This document shows positions 1 through 8,264 of a stretch of DNA of 64,000 nt, piece after piece; position 1 is the stretch's first letter, and every line of letters starts with the position of its first letter. Source of the stretch: JACCZX01 sp963807155. GTDB lineage: Bacteria; Pseudomonadota; Gammaproteobacteria; Burkholderiales; Burkholderiaceae_F. Below the pieces are notes generated by a model. That model was not told the DNA's origin. It did no database searches and worked only from the letters and a program-made list of their open reading frames with translations. Both the position numbers and the translations under genes were made by a program. The stretch spans positions 1-64,000 of the forward strand of contig CAWEAZ010000038.1 in NCBI GenBank assembly GCA_963807155.1, written 5' to 3'.

Positions 1-1
1 C

Positions 2-127
2 TACGCTGGCGTTTTCTGGGTCGCCGGTGCGCTGCGCGCGATGACGCGCGGATATGTGTCGCATAACTGGGCGCGGCACCACCACCCGCTGTGGTACCGG
101 CGCATGACGGGCGGTAACGCCGAATAG
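2..127 (+). CDS. Formate dehydrogenase gamma (cytochrome b) subunit, C-terminal end
   Basis: This is the last 41 codons of a gene that begins outside the window, ending in TAG at 125-127. The visible tail has a hydrophobic stretch (YAGVFWVAGALRAM) followed by a basic, His-rich end (HNWARHHHPLWYRR). This resembles the C-terminus of the membrane cytochrome b subunit of respiratory formate dehydrogenases, which anchors the complex and passes electrons to quinone. The assignment rests on this short tail and on the fdhE and selenocysteine genes that follow. Other b-type cytochrome subunits cannot be excluded. Confidence 0.7.
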   Translation, partial: YAGVFWVAGALRAMTRGYVSHNWARHHHPLWYRRMTGGNAE

Positions 128-149
128 CCGGAGTGCTGACTTGGTAAGG

Positions 150-175
150 GCGGCAGGAGCGATCCTGCCGCTTTT
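150..175 (+). terminator. Terminator-like hairpin between the Fdh operon and fdhE
   Basis: A perfect 9-bp stem (150-158 paired with 163-171) closes a GCGA tetraloop at 159-162, and is followed directly by TTTT at 172-175 and a further T-rich stretch. GC-rich stem, GNRA loop and U-tract match an intrinsic terminator. It lies 22 bases after the upstream stop and 16 bases before the fdhE start, so it could end the Fdh structural operon or partly attenuate read-through into the maturation genes. Confidence 0.7.
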
Positions 176-191
176 GCTTCACACTTGACCT

Positions 192-1118
192 ATGGCAACC
201 CCGATCATCACCGATGGCAGCCTCGATCGCGTGCGCAAGACGCCGCGCGTCGTGCTGCCTGTTCGCGCCGACATCTTTGCCGACCGTGCGGCACGCTTTG
301 CCAGCGTGGCTGCCGGCAATGCGATGTCCGATTATCTGCAACTGATGGCCAAAGTAGCGCATGCACAGCAGTCGGCTCTTGCGAACCGTACGGCGGGTGC
401 TGTGCCGGAAGCTGCGATGACCGCAAGCCGTGAGTACGGAATGCCGCCGTTGTCCGCGCAATCGCACGAGCGCTCCCCGCAATGGCGCGCGGACTTAGCC
501 GATATTGTTAGCCACGTACGTGGGCAGTCCACCAATGGTGTGCAGGCCGCTCTCACCGAGCTCGACGCGCTCGACGCGGCGGCGCAGGAATCACTGGCCG
601 ATCGTGTGCTCGCGGGTACTTCGCTCGACGATGAAGCTGCGTTGGTGCCGTTCGTCGGCGCCGCGCTGCAAACCTATTTCACGCGGCTCGCCGCGACGCT
701 GGATGTCTCCTTGGTCGAGCAGTGCGACATCCCGGGCATTTGTCCCGTCTGCGCGTCGCGGCCCGTGGCCAGCGTGCTCCGCATCGGTGGCGAGCAGGCG
801 AACTTGCGCTATCTCGTGTGCTCGCTATGTGCAACCGAATGGAACATGTCGCGCATTCAATGCACGTCGTGCGACACCGACAAAGGCGTCAAATATTTGG
901 TGCTGCAGGCCGAAGGCGATTCAAAGACCGAGACCGCGGCGCGCGCCGAGACCTGCGACGAATGCAAAAGCTATCTGAAGATCTTCTATCAGGAAAAAGA
1001 TCCGTACCTTGATCCGACCGCCGACGATCTGGCCACGCTGGCGCTCGACCTGCTGGTTGACGAACAGGGCTACGCGCGGTCGGGGCCGAATTTGTTGTTT
1101 CATCCCGGAAGCTCGTAG
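192..1118 (+). CDS. fdhE: Formate dehydrogenase accessory protein FdhE
   Basis: 308 residues, close to the family length. FdhE proteins are cytoplasmic, rubredoxin-like maturation factors needed for active respiratory formate dehydrogenase. The C-terminal half carries four CxxC pairs: Cys184/187, 210/213, 224/227 and 255/258, the iron-binding arrangement expected of the family. The N-terminal half is a helical region without cysteines. The gene follows the formate dehydrogenase subunit and a hairpin, and selA starts two bases after its stop, so fdhE-selA-selB are probably cotranscribed. The frame is intact. Confidence 0.95.
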   Translation: MATPIITDGSLDRVRKTPRVVLPVRADIFADRAARFASVAAGNAMSDYLQLMAKVAHAQQSALANRTAGAVPEAAMTASREYGMPPLSAQSHERSPQWRADLADIVSHVRGQSTNGVQAALTELDALDAAAQESLADRVLAGTSLDDEAALVPFVGAALQTYFTRLAATLDVSLVEQCDIPGICPVCASRPVASVLRIGGEQANLRYLVCSLCATEWNMSRIQCTSCDTDKGVKYLVLQAEGDSKTETAARAETCDECKSYLKIFYQEKDPYLDPTADDLATLALDLLVDEQGYARSGPNLLFHPGSS

Positions 1119-1120
1119 CG

Positions 1121-2591
1121 ATGCCGAACTTGACTCTGCCCGGTACGGGCGAATCAAGCGAAGGCAAGACAGGCGGATCAAAATCCGACTCTTCGCCGGG
1201 GGCAGCGATTCGTCTGCCGGCCGTTGATCGGCTGCTGGCTTCGCCGCAACTGAACGCGGTAGCGGCTGAGCATGGGACGTTGCAACTCAAGCGTGCGGTG
1301 CAGGACGTACTGGCCGAAAACCGTGCAGCCATTGTTGCGGGTGCAGCGGTTCCGGATAACGACACCTTGATTGCGCAAGTGCGGCTGCGCCTGTCGCAGG
1401 TCTGCGCTTCAAGGCTGCGGCCGGTATTCAACCTGAGTGGCACCGTTATCCACACGAATCTTGGTCGTGCGCTGCTCGCCGAAGAGGCGATCGTGGCGGT
1501 CGGCGACGCGATGCGAAGCTACACGACGCTCGAATACGACGTTGCTGGCGGCAACCGCGGCGACCGTGACCATATCGTCGAGGACTTGCTGCGCCAGTTG
1601 ACCGGCGCCGAAGCCGCGACGGTCGTCAACAACAATGCCGCGGCCGTGTTGCTGTCGCTGAAAGCGCTTGCCACACGCAAGGAAGCGATCATTTCCCGCG
1701 GCGAACTGATCGAGATCGGCGGCGCGTTCCGCATGCCCGACATCATGAAGGCCGCGGGTTGCAAGCTGGTGGAAGTCGGCACCACGAACCGCACGCATGC
1801 ACGCGACTATGAGGACGCGTGCGGACCGAAGACCGGGTTGATCGTCAAGGCGCACTGGTCGAACTACGCGATTACCGGGTTCACAGCGACGGTCGACGAT
1901 GCAACGTTGGCGCAGATCGCACACGCGCGGGGCGTGCCGTACATGGTGGATCTAGGCTCGGGAGCGTTGATTGACTTGGCGTTGCACGGGCTGCCAAAGG
2001 AGCCGTTGCCGCAAGAATCGCTGGCGGCCGGCGCCGATATCGTGACTTTCTCGGGCGACAAGCTACTTGGTGGGCCGCAAGCGGGATTGATCGTGGGCGG
2101 GCAGCGACGCAATCGCAAAGATCAAGAAAGAGCCGCTGAAGCGTGCGCTACGCGTCTCGAAGCTGACGATGGCTGCGCTCGAGGCTACGCTGCGCATTTA
2201 TGCGAGCGGTCATCGGCTTGAAGAACGACTGCCGACGCTTGCATTGCTGACGCGCCGACAGGCCGAAATCCGCGCGGCGTGCGAGCGAATTGCAGGTGCA
2301 CTGAAAAGCGCGGTCGCGCCGGCTTTCGCGGTGTCGGTTGAAGAGTGCGCCAGCCAGATCGGCTCGGGCAGTATGCCGGCCGAGCGTTTGCCATCGGCCG
2401 CGCTAGTAGTGCGTCCTGGCGGCAAAGTCAGCGGCCGCGCGATCGAGCGGTTGCAGGATCGACTGCGCGCATTGCCAACGCCTGTGATCGGCCGCATTGC
2501 CGACGGCGCGCTATGGCTCGACGTGCGCTGTCTTTGGCCGCGCGACGAAGCGGCGTTTGTTGAGAATCTGAAGGTGCTGGTCACGCCATGA
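1121..2591 (+). CDS. selA: L-seryl-tRNA(Sec) selenium transferase, apparent frameshift
   Basis: A PLP enzyme that converts Ser-tRNA(Sec) to Sec-tRNA(Sec) using selenophosphate. The PLP lysine is Lys314 in SGDKLLGGPQAG, and the TNLGRA and VNNNAA segments are typical. The reading frame changes near 2095-2105: upstream translation reads to GLIVG, then the family sequence (AIAKIKKEPLKRALR) continues in the +1 frame to the stop at 2591. Ten bases lie where nine are expected, so one extra base is the simplest explanation. Corrected length is about 490 residues, with a roughly 30-residue N-terminal extension before RLPAVDRLL. The stop overlaps the selB start (ATGA-type). Confidence 0.92.
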
Positions 2592-4494
2592 TCATCGGAA
2601 CCGCCGGACATATCGATCATGGCAAGACATCGTTGATCAAGCGATTAACCGGGTCGCGATACCGATCGACTGCCGGAGGAAATCAAGCGCGGCATCTCGA
2701 TCGAGCTCGGCTATGCGTATGTGCCGGTCGGAGACGATGTCCTGGGCTTCGTCGATGTGCCGGGACACGAGCGCTTCGTGCACACGATGTTGGCAGGAGC
2801 GACTGGCATCGACTTCGCACTGCTGGTGATTGCGGCCGACGACGGTGTGATGCCGCAGACCGATGAGCATCTGGACATCCTATTGCTGCTCGGCATTGAT
2901 GCAGGCGCTGTCGCGTTGACCAAGACCGACGCAGTGTCCGCGGAACGCGTCGATGAGGTGCTCCTTCAGCTGTCCGATCGTGTACGCAACACCGCTGCGG
3001 CGAGCTGGCCGGTTTTTCCGGTTTCATCGCTGAGCGGCGACGGTATCGACGCGCTGAAGGCGCATCTGCTTGACGCGGCAGCGAGCCGTATAGCGAGAAC
3101 GACTGGCGGGCAGTTTCGGATGGCGATCGATCGTTGCTTTACGTTATCCGGTATCGGGACGGTCGTCACCGGCACTGTGCACGCAGGCGAGGTTCGCGTC
3201 GGCGAGTCAGTGACCGTAGGCCCGACTGCCCACGGTGCGCTGACCGCGCGCGTGCGCACGATCCATGCCCAGGATCGCGCGAGCACTCTCGGCGTCGCCG
3301 GACAACGTTGCGCGCTGAACCTCGCAGGCATCGAAAAGGCGCAGGTCGAGCGCGGCATGTGGGTGCAGGCGCCATCGTTGGCAAACATGGCGGAGCGATT
3401 CGATGCGACGTTAACCTTGTCGCCGCGCGTTGCTAAGGCGCTTAGTAATTCGTCGACGGTGCATCTGCATCACGGCACTGACGATGCGATGGCCAAAGTC
3501 GCGGTGCTGAGTGCTGCGCGCATCGAACCAGGTGAATCAAAGCTGGTATCGGTGACACTCGACCGTCCGCTCGCTGTATGCCGTGGCGACCGGTTCGTGG
3601 TTCGCGATGCGTCGGCACAGCGCACGCTCGGCGGCGGCACGGTGCTTGATGTAATGGCGCTCGGCCGCGCCGCACGGCGTGGTCGCCGTGCTCCTGCGCG
3701 TCTGCAGTTGCTGGCGACGCTGCGCGACGGTTCGCCGGTTGACGCGTTGCATGCGTGGCTGGATAGCGAGCCAGTGCCGCTGGTGCGCATCGCGTCGGCT
3801 TGGAATCTGCGCGACGACGAGTTACGTGATCTGATCGACGCGAGCGCTGCACACGTCGCCGCCAGCGTCGCCATCTCCGCCGAACACTGGGGTCGCTTGC
3901 GCAGCGAAGTCGTCACCGCGATCGGGCTCGCGCACGAGAAAGAACCCGAAATGCCCGGGGTCGAGCAGCAGAGACTGAGGCGCATGCTCGCACCCTCGCT
4001 CGACATCGACGCGTTCGGCTCGCTGATCGACGAGCTGCTGGAACAGTCATCTCTGCAGCGCCGCGGTGCATTTCTCGCGTTGCCCACGCACACCGCAACG
4101 TTGGGTAAGGATCAACGCGGTGCGATGGGAGCGCATCAAGCCGTTGCTCGACGATCGCAAGTTTGATCCCCCTCGAGTACGCGACATCGCGCGCGACACG
4201 GGCATTCCCGAAGTCGAAGTGCGCCATTTGCTGAAAACTGTCGCGCGCACCGGTGAGGTCGCACAGGTTGCGCACGATCACTTTTTTCTAACGAGCGCGG
4301 TCGCCGAACTCGCCGACATTGCAGGTAGCGTCGCCGAGCGTCACGGTGCCGCGCGCGCCGCCGAGTTTCGCGACCAAATCGCTACGGGACGCAAGCTGGC
4401 AATCCAGATTCTGGAGTTTTTCGACAAGGTCGGTTACCTGCGCAGAGTGCGAGACGACCACCTGGTCCGGCGTGCAAATCCATGGCGCGCTTAA
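2588..4494 (+). CDS. selB: Selenocysteine-specific elongation factor SelB, two apparent frameshifts
   Basis: A GTPase that delivers Sec-tRNA(Sec) to UGA codons marked by a SECIS hairpin. Visible G motifs are GHIDHGKTS near the N-terminus, RGISIELGYAY, DVPGHERF and LTKTD. Domains II and III follow, and winged-helix repeats sit at the C-terminus (ending RRANPWRA). The frame moves by +1 near 2655 (after KRLTGS) and again near 4110 (before VRWERIKPLL). With both corrected the protein is about 635 residues, normal for SelB. The start overlaps selA by four bases and selC begins 23 bases after the stop. Both breaks look like one-base insertions. Confidence 0.92.
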
Positions 4495-4517
4495 GATCCC
4501 TTGCAAATCACTAACGT

Positions 4518-4613
4518 GGAAGAGTGTCGTGTCCCGGTGGGCCGGCCAGACTTCAAATCTGGTAGGGGTTGCCAGCAATCCCTGGTGGGTTCGACTCCCA
4601 TACTCTTCCGCCA
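4518..4613 (+). tRNA. selC: tRNA-Sec(UCA)
   Basis: GGAAGAGT at 4518-4525 pairs with ACTCTTCC at 4602-4609, giving the 8-bp acceptor stem characteristic of bacterial tRNA-Sec. A discriminator G at 4610 and encoded CCA at 4611-4613 follow. The anticodon TCA lies at 4553-4555 inside a CAGA/TCTG stem. A long variable arm (about 4561-4583) and a T arm with GGTTCGA are visible. Its place just downstream of selB fits a complete selenocysteine incorporation locus. The recoded gene is presumably a formate dehydrogenase catalytic subunit upstream of this window. Confidence 0.97.
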
Positions 4614-4631
4614 CGAATCGACTGATTCTCG

Positions 4632-5111
4632 ATGAATGACCCGCTCGCTCAACTGGCCACCGATTGCTTTTACGCACCTGAGCAAGACATGTGGGTGCGC
4701 TTCGATGCCGATGGTCGCGCGCGTGTCGGGGCTACGCACCTGGTATCAGCGCACGGTCAGTTCATGCTGTTCACCCCGCGACCCGCGGGCAGCACGATCG
4801 ATCGTGATCGATCGATGGGCGTGATGGAAACTGGCAAGACCGCGGTTGCGATTCACGCGCCACTATCCTGCCGCATCATCGAGGCGAACTCATCCGCGGT
4901 CGACAATATTCATCTGATCATCACCGACCCGTACGGAGCAGGCTGGCTGTTCCGCGTCGAGCCGACCGCTCTGGAGACCGAGCGAGCGATGTTGATGGAC
5001 GTCGTGGCGTATCGCGAATGGCTGCAACCACGGTTGGCCGAAAAACTGGTGCCGCCAATCGACGACTTTTACACCGAAGACTTCGACATCGATCCCAACC
5101 GCGGTTACTGA
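4632..5111 (+). CDS. GcvH-like lipoyl-carrier protein linked to the Fdh/sel locus
   Basis: 159 residues resembling the glycine-cleavage H protein. Lys69 in METGKTAV sits where H proteins have the lipoylated lysine (ESVK in GcvH). The downstream signature DPYGAGWLFRV (99-109) matches the conserved DPYGEGWL motif. About 48 extra C-terminal residues (112-159, acidic, ending DIDPNRGY) are not part of ordinary GcvH. No glycine decarboxylase genes are nearby. It lies 18 bases after selC and 4 bases before a DsrE-like gene. A role as a lipoyl swinging arm in sulfur or redox transfer tied to formate dehydrogenase is inference; a stray glycine-cleavage H protein is the alternative. Confidence 0.75.
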   Translation: MNDPLAQLATDCFYAPEQDMWVRFDADGRARVGATHLVSAHGQFMLFTPRPAGSTIDRDRSMGVMETGKTAVAIHAPLSCRIIEANSSAVDNIHLIITDPYGAGWLFRVEPTALETERAMLMDVVAYREWLQPRLAEKLVPPIDDFYTEDFDIDPNRGY

Positions 5112-5115
5112 TCGA

Positions 5116-5508
5116 ATGAGCGCGGGCGCGGACAAACTGGTGATCGTGCTGTGGTCGGCAGGTCCGAGAGTTCCGGATGGTCCTGCGCTGGCAGCGGCCC
5201 CGTTCGTCTATGCACTCGCGGCACGCGCGCTAGAAGTCGACGTCGATATGCACTTCACGTCGAGCACGGTGCGGTGGTTACTACCCGGCGTGGCGGACGC
5301 CGCGTATACCGATGCGGAGCGCACCAAGACCGTCGGCGACTTCATTCGTGAAGTGAAAGTTGCAGGTGTAAAGCTGTATGCATGCAGCATGGCGATGCAC
5401 GAACACGCGCGCGGCGCGTCGCTGATTGCCGAGTGTGACGGGCACGCAGGTGCGGCTACGGTCGTTTCCGAAACGCTGAACCCGCGAACGCGAACGTTGA
5501 TTTTTTGA
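5116..5508 (+). CDS. DsrE-family sulfur-relay-like protein
   Basis: 130 residues with the alpha/beta DsrE fold pattern: an N-terminal beta strand (KLVIVLWSAGP), a central amphipathic segment and a conserved cysteine, Cys90, in KLYACSMAM, the position used for sulfur transfer in DsrE/TusD-type proteins. A second cysteine is at 107. It starts four bases after the lipoyl-carrier gene, so the two are almost certainly cotranscribed. Pairing of DsrE-like proteins with lipoate-binding proteins is known from sulfur-oxidation (sHdr) loci, but no hdr genes are visible here. The partner and substrate are unknown. Confidence 0.7.
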   Translation: MSAGADKLVIVLWSAGPRVPDGPALAAAPFVYALAARALEVDVDMHFTSSTVRWLLPGVADAAYTDAERTKTVGDFIREVKVAGVKLYACSMAMHEHARGASLIAECDGHAGAATVVSETLNPRTRTLIF

Positions 5509-5602
5509 GCTAATCCATTCATTTGTGCCGTCCGTCGGGACGATTAAATGCCGCAACGCAGGCGCCGATGTTTCAGTCAGGTCGCAGGCAATGGAGGCGG
5601 CA

Positions 5603-5713
5603 ATGCCGGAAGATGTCAAAAACGGTTCTGATCCGGGCGACGATCTGAACTTGTTGGCGGGTGTGGTCGCTCTGGTGTCTCTTGCGCTGATGGCCACGGC
5701 TCTGCTGAGCTAG
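5603..5713 (+). CDS. 36-residue single-pass membrane peptide
   Basis: A short open frame, MPEDVKNGSDPGDDLN followed by a hydrophobic segment LLAGVVALVSLALMATALLS, which fits one transmembrane helix at the extreme C-terminus. The start at 5603 is chosen because GGAGG at 5593-5597 sits five bases upstream; an in-frame ATG at 5591 lacks such a site. It lies 94 bases after the dsrE-like gene on the same strand and ends exactly next to the convergent MBL gene. I do not recognise it. It could be a small accessory subunit or tail anchor. Confidence 0.5.
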   Translation: MPEDVKNGSDPGDDLNLLAGVVALVSLALMATALLS

Positions 5714-6617
5714 TCAGCGCGACGGATCTCGATTGGCGACGACGCCGTTGCTTAGCAGCAGCGCGCCACCTGCCACGAGCTCCTCGACGTTGCGCGAAAT
5801 GAACTCCGTAAACGGCAATCGAAAGTAGCGCTCGTTGATAATCCGCGCGTAGTGCCATCCGCCGCAGCGTTGGATCAATTCGTCCAGCGCGACATGGCGC
5901 ACGATCAGCAGGTGGAACTTCAGCAACGTCTTGATCACGCTGCGCGCGTTGCGTTCGGGGCTCGCTTCGAGCGCATCCAGGCGCGCGAACGCGCGTCCGA
6001 GCGCCTGATCGACTTCGGTAAATGGTGCGCCATGGCCTGGAATGACCAGCCGCGGGTTTATCTCGCCCTATCAACTCCAGGATTGCGCGTTGCTCGGCGA
6101 AACCCGATTCCCCCTCGATTTCGGGAAAGATCGCGCCGAATCCGTGCTCCCAGAGAGCGTCCGCTGAAATGAGCGTGCGGTCATCAGCATTCCAAAGGAC
6201 GATCGAGTGTGGATCATGTCCGGGCGATGCAAACGCTTGCCACTCAGCGCCACCCATCATCAAGCGCTCGCCGGGCCGGACGATGGCGTCGACATTGAAC
6301 CGATCGCAGGCTTGACCGCACGCGGAGAAGCCGAGCGCCGTGTCGTCCCAGCGCTCGACGGCCTCGGCATGGCCGGGCGGAATCGTGATCGTCGCGCCGA
6401 GCTCCCGGCTTAGCAGGGAATTGCCGCCACAATGATCTGAATGCAAGTGCGTATTGATGATGCGAGTGAGTCGCCTGCCATCAAGGGCGTGGCGCAACAG
6501 CTGCAGCGTCTGCTCGCCGTGTGTGACGTAGCCGGTGTCGACCAGCGTCGCCGTGTGATCGTCGTCGAACAACAAAATGTTGTTCGAAGACACCCAGCCG
6601 CGTTCGAGTACGCGCAT
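5714..6617 (-). CDS. MBL-fold metallo-hydrolase, apparent frameshift
   Basis: Metallo-beta-lactamase fold hydrolase of the glyoxalase-II/lactonase-like type. The zinc motif HLHSDH occurs in NTHLHSDHCGGN, and further metal ligands are expected at SPGHDPHS and in SADALWEHG. Near 6052 the frame moves by +1: family sequence continues as RLVIPGHGAPFTEVD, then runs to a helical C-terminal region. An extra G in AAACCCGCGG explains it. Corrected length is about 300 residues. The ATG at 6617 is the first methionine before the conserved core; a GTG about 30 bases upstream is also possible. It is last in a minus-strand run with DUF1289 and a thioesterase. Substrate unknown. Confidence 0.8.
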
Positions 6618-6646
6618 CGTCGAAGAAACAGCTGCCGAGGCAACGG

Positions 6647-6841
6647 TCACGCTGTGCGTCGTCCTGCCAGTTGTGCCCACACTGCGCGCTTTTCGTCTTC
6701 TCCCATCTGCGACCACCGCGCGATTTCGTCGATCGAGCGCAAACAGCCCTCACACCACCCGCTCGTCGCATCCATTCTGCAAACGGAAATGCACGGCGAC
6801 GGCACCGGCGAATCTTGTGGTGTCAGAGGTACTGAGTTCAA
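6647..6841 (-). CDS. DUF1289 family small cysteine-rich protein
   Basis: 64 residues with the DUF1289 cysteine pattern: CISVC followed by CEGC and IDEIARW. The four cysteines suggest metal binding; the function is not established. The start is TTG at 6841, overlapping the stop of the thioesterase gene by four bases, which supports translational coupling. In proteobacteria these genes often sit beside fatty-acid or acyl-CoA genes, as here. Confidence 0.8.
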   Translation of the reverse strand: MNSVPLTPQDSPVPSPCISVCRMDATSGWCEGCLRSIDEIARWSQMGEDEKRAVWAQLAGRRTA

Positions 6842-7263
6842 ACCGTCGCGCTTCGTTTCGATTGCAGCCTCTGGTTGAAGCGCGCCGCGTCGATGACGAC
6901 GCGTTCATGCGTGCCCTCGGATATCAGGTCGTGGCCGTCGTGCGCTTGCGCGCGGAAAGTGACTTTGCGTCCGTCGACACTGAGCACTTCACAGTGGACA
7001 CGCACGGTGAACCCCGGTGGCGTCGCTGCCAGGTGCGAGAAGTTGACATGGGTGCCGACCGACTGCTCGCGGGGCCAATCAAGGAATGGTTTGATGGCCA
7101 ACTGGCACACGCCTTCCATCAAGCCGATCAGGTATCCGGTGGCGAACACTTCTGGCATCTCGCCGAACTCTGACCATTCGGGATACAGGCGCGGCACCGT
7201 CTTGCTGTCGGGGACCGTGTATTCGAAGTCGAACTGAATGCCGGGTTTCAGATCGGGTGACAT
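6838..7263 (-). CDS. FlK-like hotdog-fold thioesterase
   Basis: 141 residues from the ATG at 7263 (a TTG one codon upstream is less likely). The pattern THVNFSHLAATPPG, VLSVDGRKVTF and ISEGTHERVVI is typical of hotdog thioesterases of the fluoroacetyl-CoA thioesterase-like group, which cleave short acyl-CoAs in the cytoplasm. It lies 21 bases downstream of HMG-CoA lyase on the same strand and overlaps the DUF1289 start by four bases, so it probably belongs to the same acyl-CoA operon. The actual substrate cannot be told. Confidence 0.8.
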   Translation of the reverse strand: MSPDLKPGIQFDFEYTVPDSKTVPRLYPEWSEFGEMPEVFATGYLIGLMEGVCQLAIKPFLDWPREQSVGTHVNFSHLAATPPGFTVRVHCEVLSVDGRKVTFRAQAHDGHDLISEGTHERVVIDAARFNQRLQSKRSATV

Positions 7264-7284
7264 CAAATGGTTGAATCTGGATGC

Positions 7285-8195
7285 TCAAGCGGCGAGTTTT
7301 GCGGTGACCGCGTTACCGGCACGCGAGTGCGCTTTGCGGTTGAGAATGCCGCTGATCCACTGGCCGGTCGCGACCGCCTTCGCGAAATCAATACCGGTCT
7401 CGATGCCGAGGCCGTTCAGCAGGTACAGCACGTCTTCGGTGGCGACGTTTCCGGTCGCTCCTTTGGCATACGGGCAGCCGCCAAGTCCCGCGATGCTGGA
7501 ATCGAAGCTCGAAATGCCGAGCTCGAGACACGCATAGACGTTGGCCGTGGCCATGCCATAGGTATCGTGAAAGTGGCCGCTGATGTCATTGAGCTCATAA
7601 ACGCGAGCACTGCGTCCATTACGCGCTTGGTCTTCTCCGGCGTCCCGGTGCCGATCGTGTCAGCGACGCCGACGTGCTGCACGCCGATGTCCTTCATTCG
7701 CCGCGCGACGTGTGCGACCGCGCTGGCATCGACGTCACCCTGATAGGGGCAACCCAGCGCGCACGAAATGGCGCCGCGGATGCGAATGCCGTGCTGCTGC
7801 GCCTGCGCGGTGACCGGACGAAACCGCTCGATCGATTCGTCAATCGAGCAATTGATGTTTCTCTGTGAGAACGCTTCGCTGGCCGCGGCGAACACGACGA
7901 TTTCGTCGGCTTTGGCGGCGAGCGCACCTTCCATGCCCTTCGCGTTTGGCACCAGGACCGAGTAGGTGACACCGGGCTTGCGCCGAATGCGCGCCATCAC
8001 TTCGGCCGCGTCGCCCATCTGCGGCACCCATTTTGGCGAGACAAACGACGTCACCTCGATGTTGGTAAAGCCGGCGTCGGTCAAGCGATCGACCAGCTCG
8101 ACCTTGATGTCGGCGGAGATCATCTGCTTCTCGTTCTGCAGTCCGTCGCGGGGTCCGACATCGACGATGTGTACACGCGTTGGAAGTGTTGGCAT
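7285..8195 (-). CDS. mvaB: Hydroxymethylglutaryl-CoA lyase, apparent frameshift
   Basis: TIM-barrel lyase that splits HMG-CoA to acetyl-CoA and acetoacetate, the last step of leucine breakdown. Motifs are DVGPRDGLQNE at the N-terminus, the metal-ligand segment HFHDTYG, and the active-site cysteine loop GLGGCPYAKGATGN. The frame changes near 7600 between MDAVLAF and YELNDISGHFHDTYG. One missing base (or two extra) fits family spacing. Of two in-frame ATGs, the one at 8195 has AGGAG eight bases upstream, the better spacing. It is divergent from the AI-2E-type permease, with both promoters in 8196-8264. Confidence 0.93.
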
Positions 8196-8264
8196 GACCA
8201 TTGCTCCTGGGTTGATCCATTGATGTTAGCGCCGGTTGTGAAGCAGTTTGGGTGACCGCCGGCG

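Noticed and set aside
2090..2180. Programmed frameshift or stop recoding within selA/selB, attractive in a selenocysteine locus
   Set aside because: No slippery sequence, stop codon at the shift or SECIS-like hairpin is evident, and the same kind of +1 break occurs in unrelated genes across the window.
5525..5602. Longer start for the small membrane peptide (ATG-like start at 5525)
   Set aside because: The extra 26 residues are low quality and lack a ribosome-binding site, while GGAGG sits correctly before ATG 5603.
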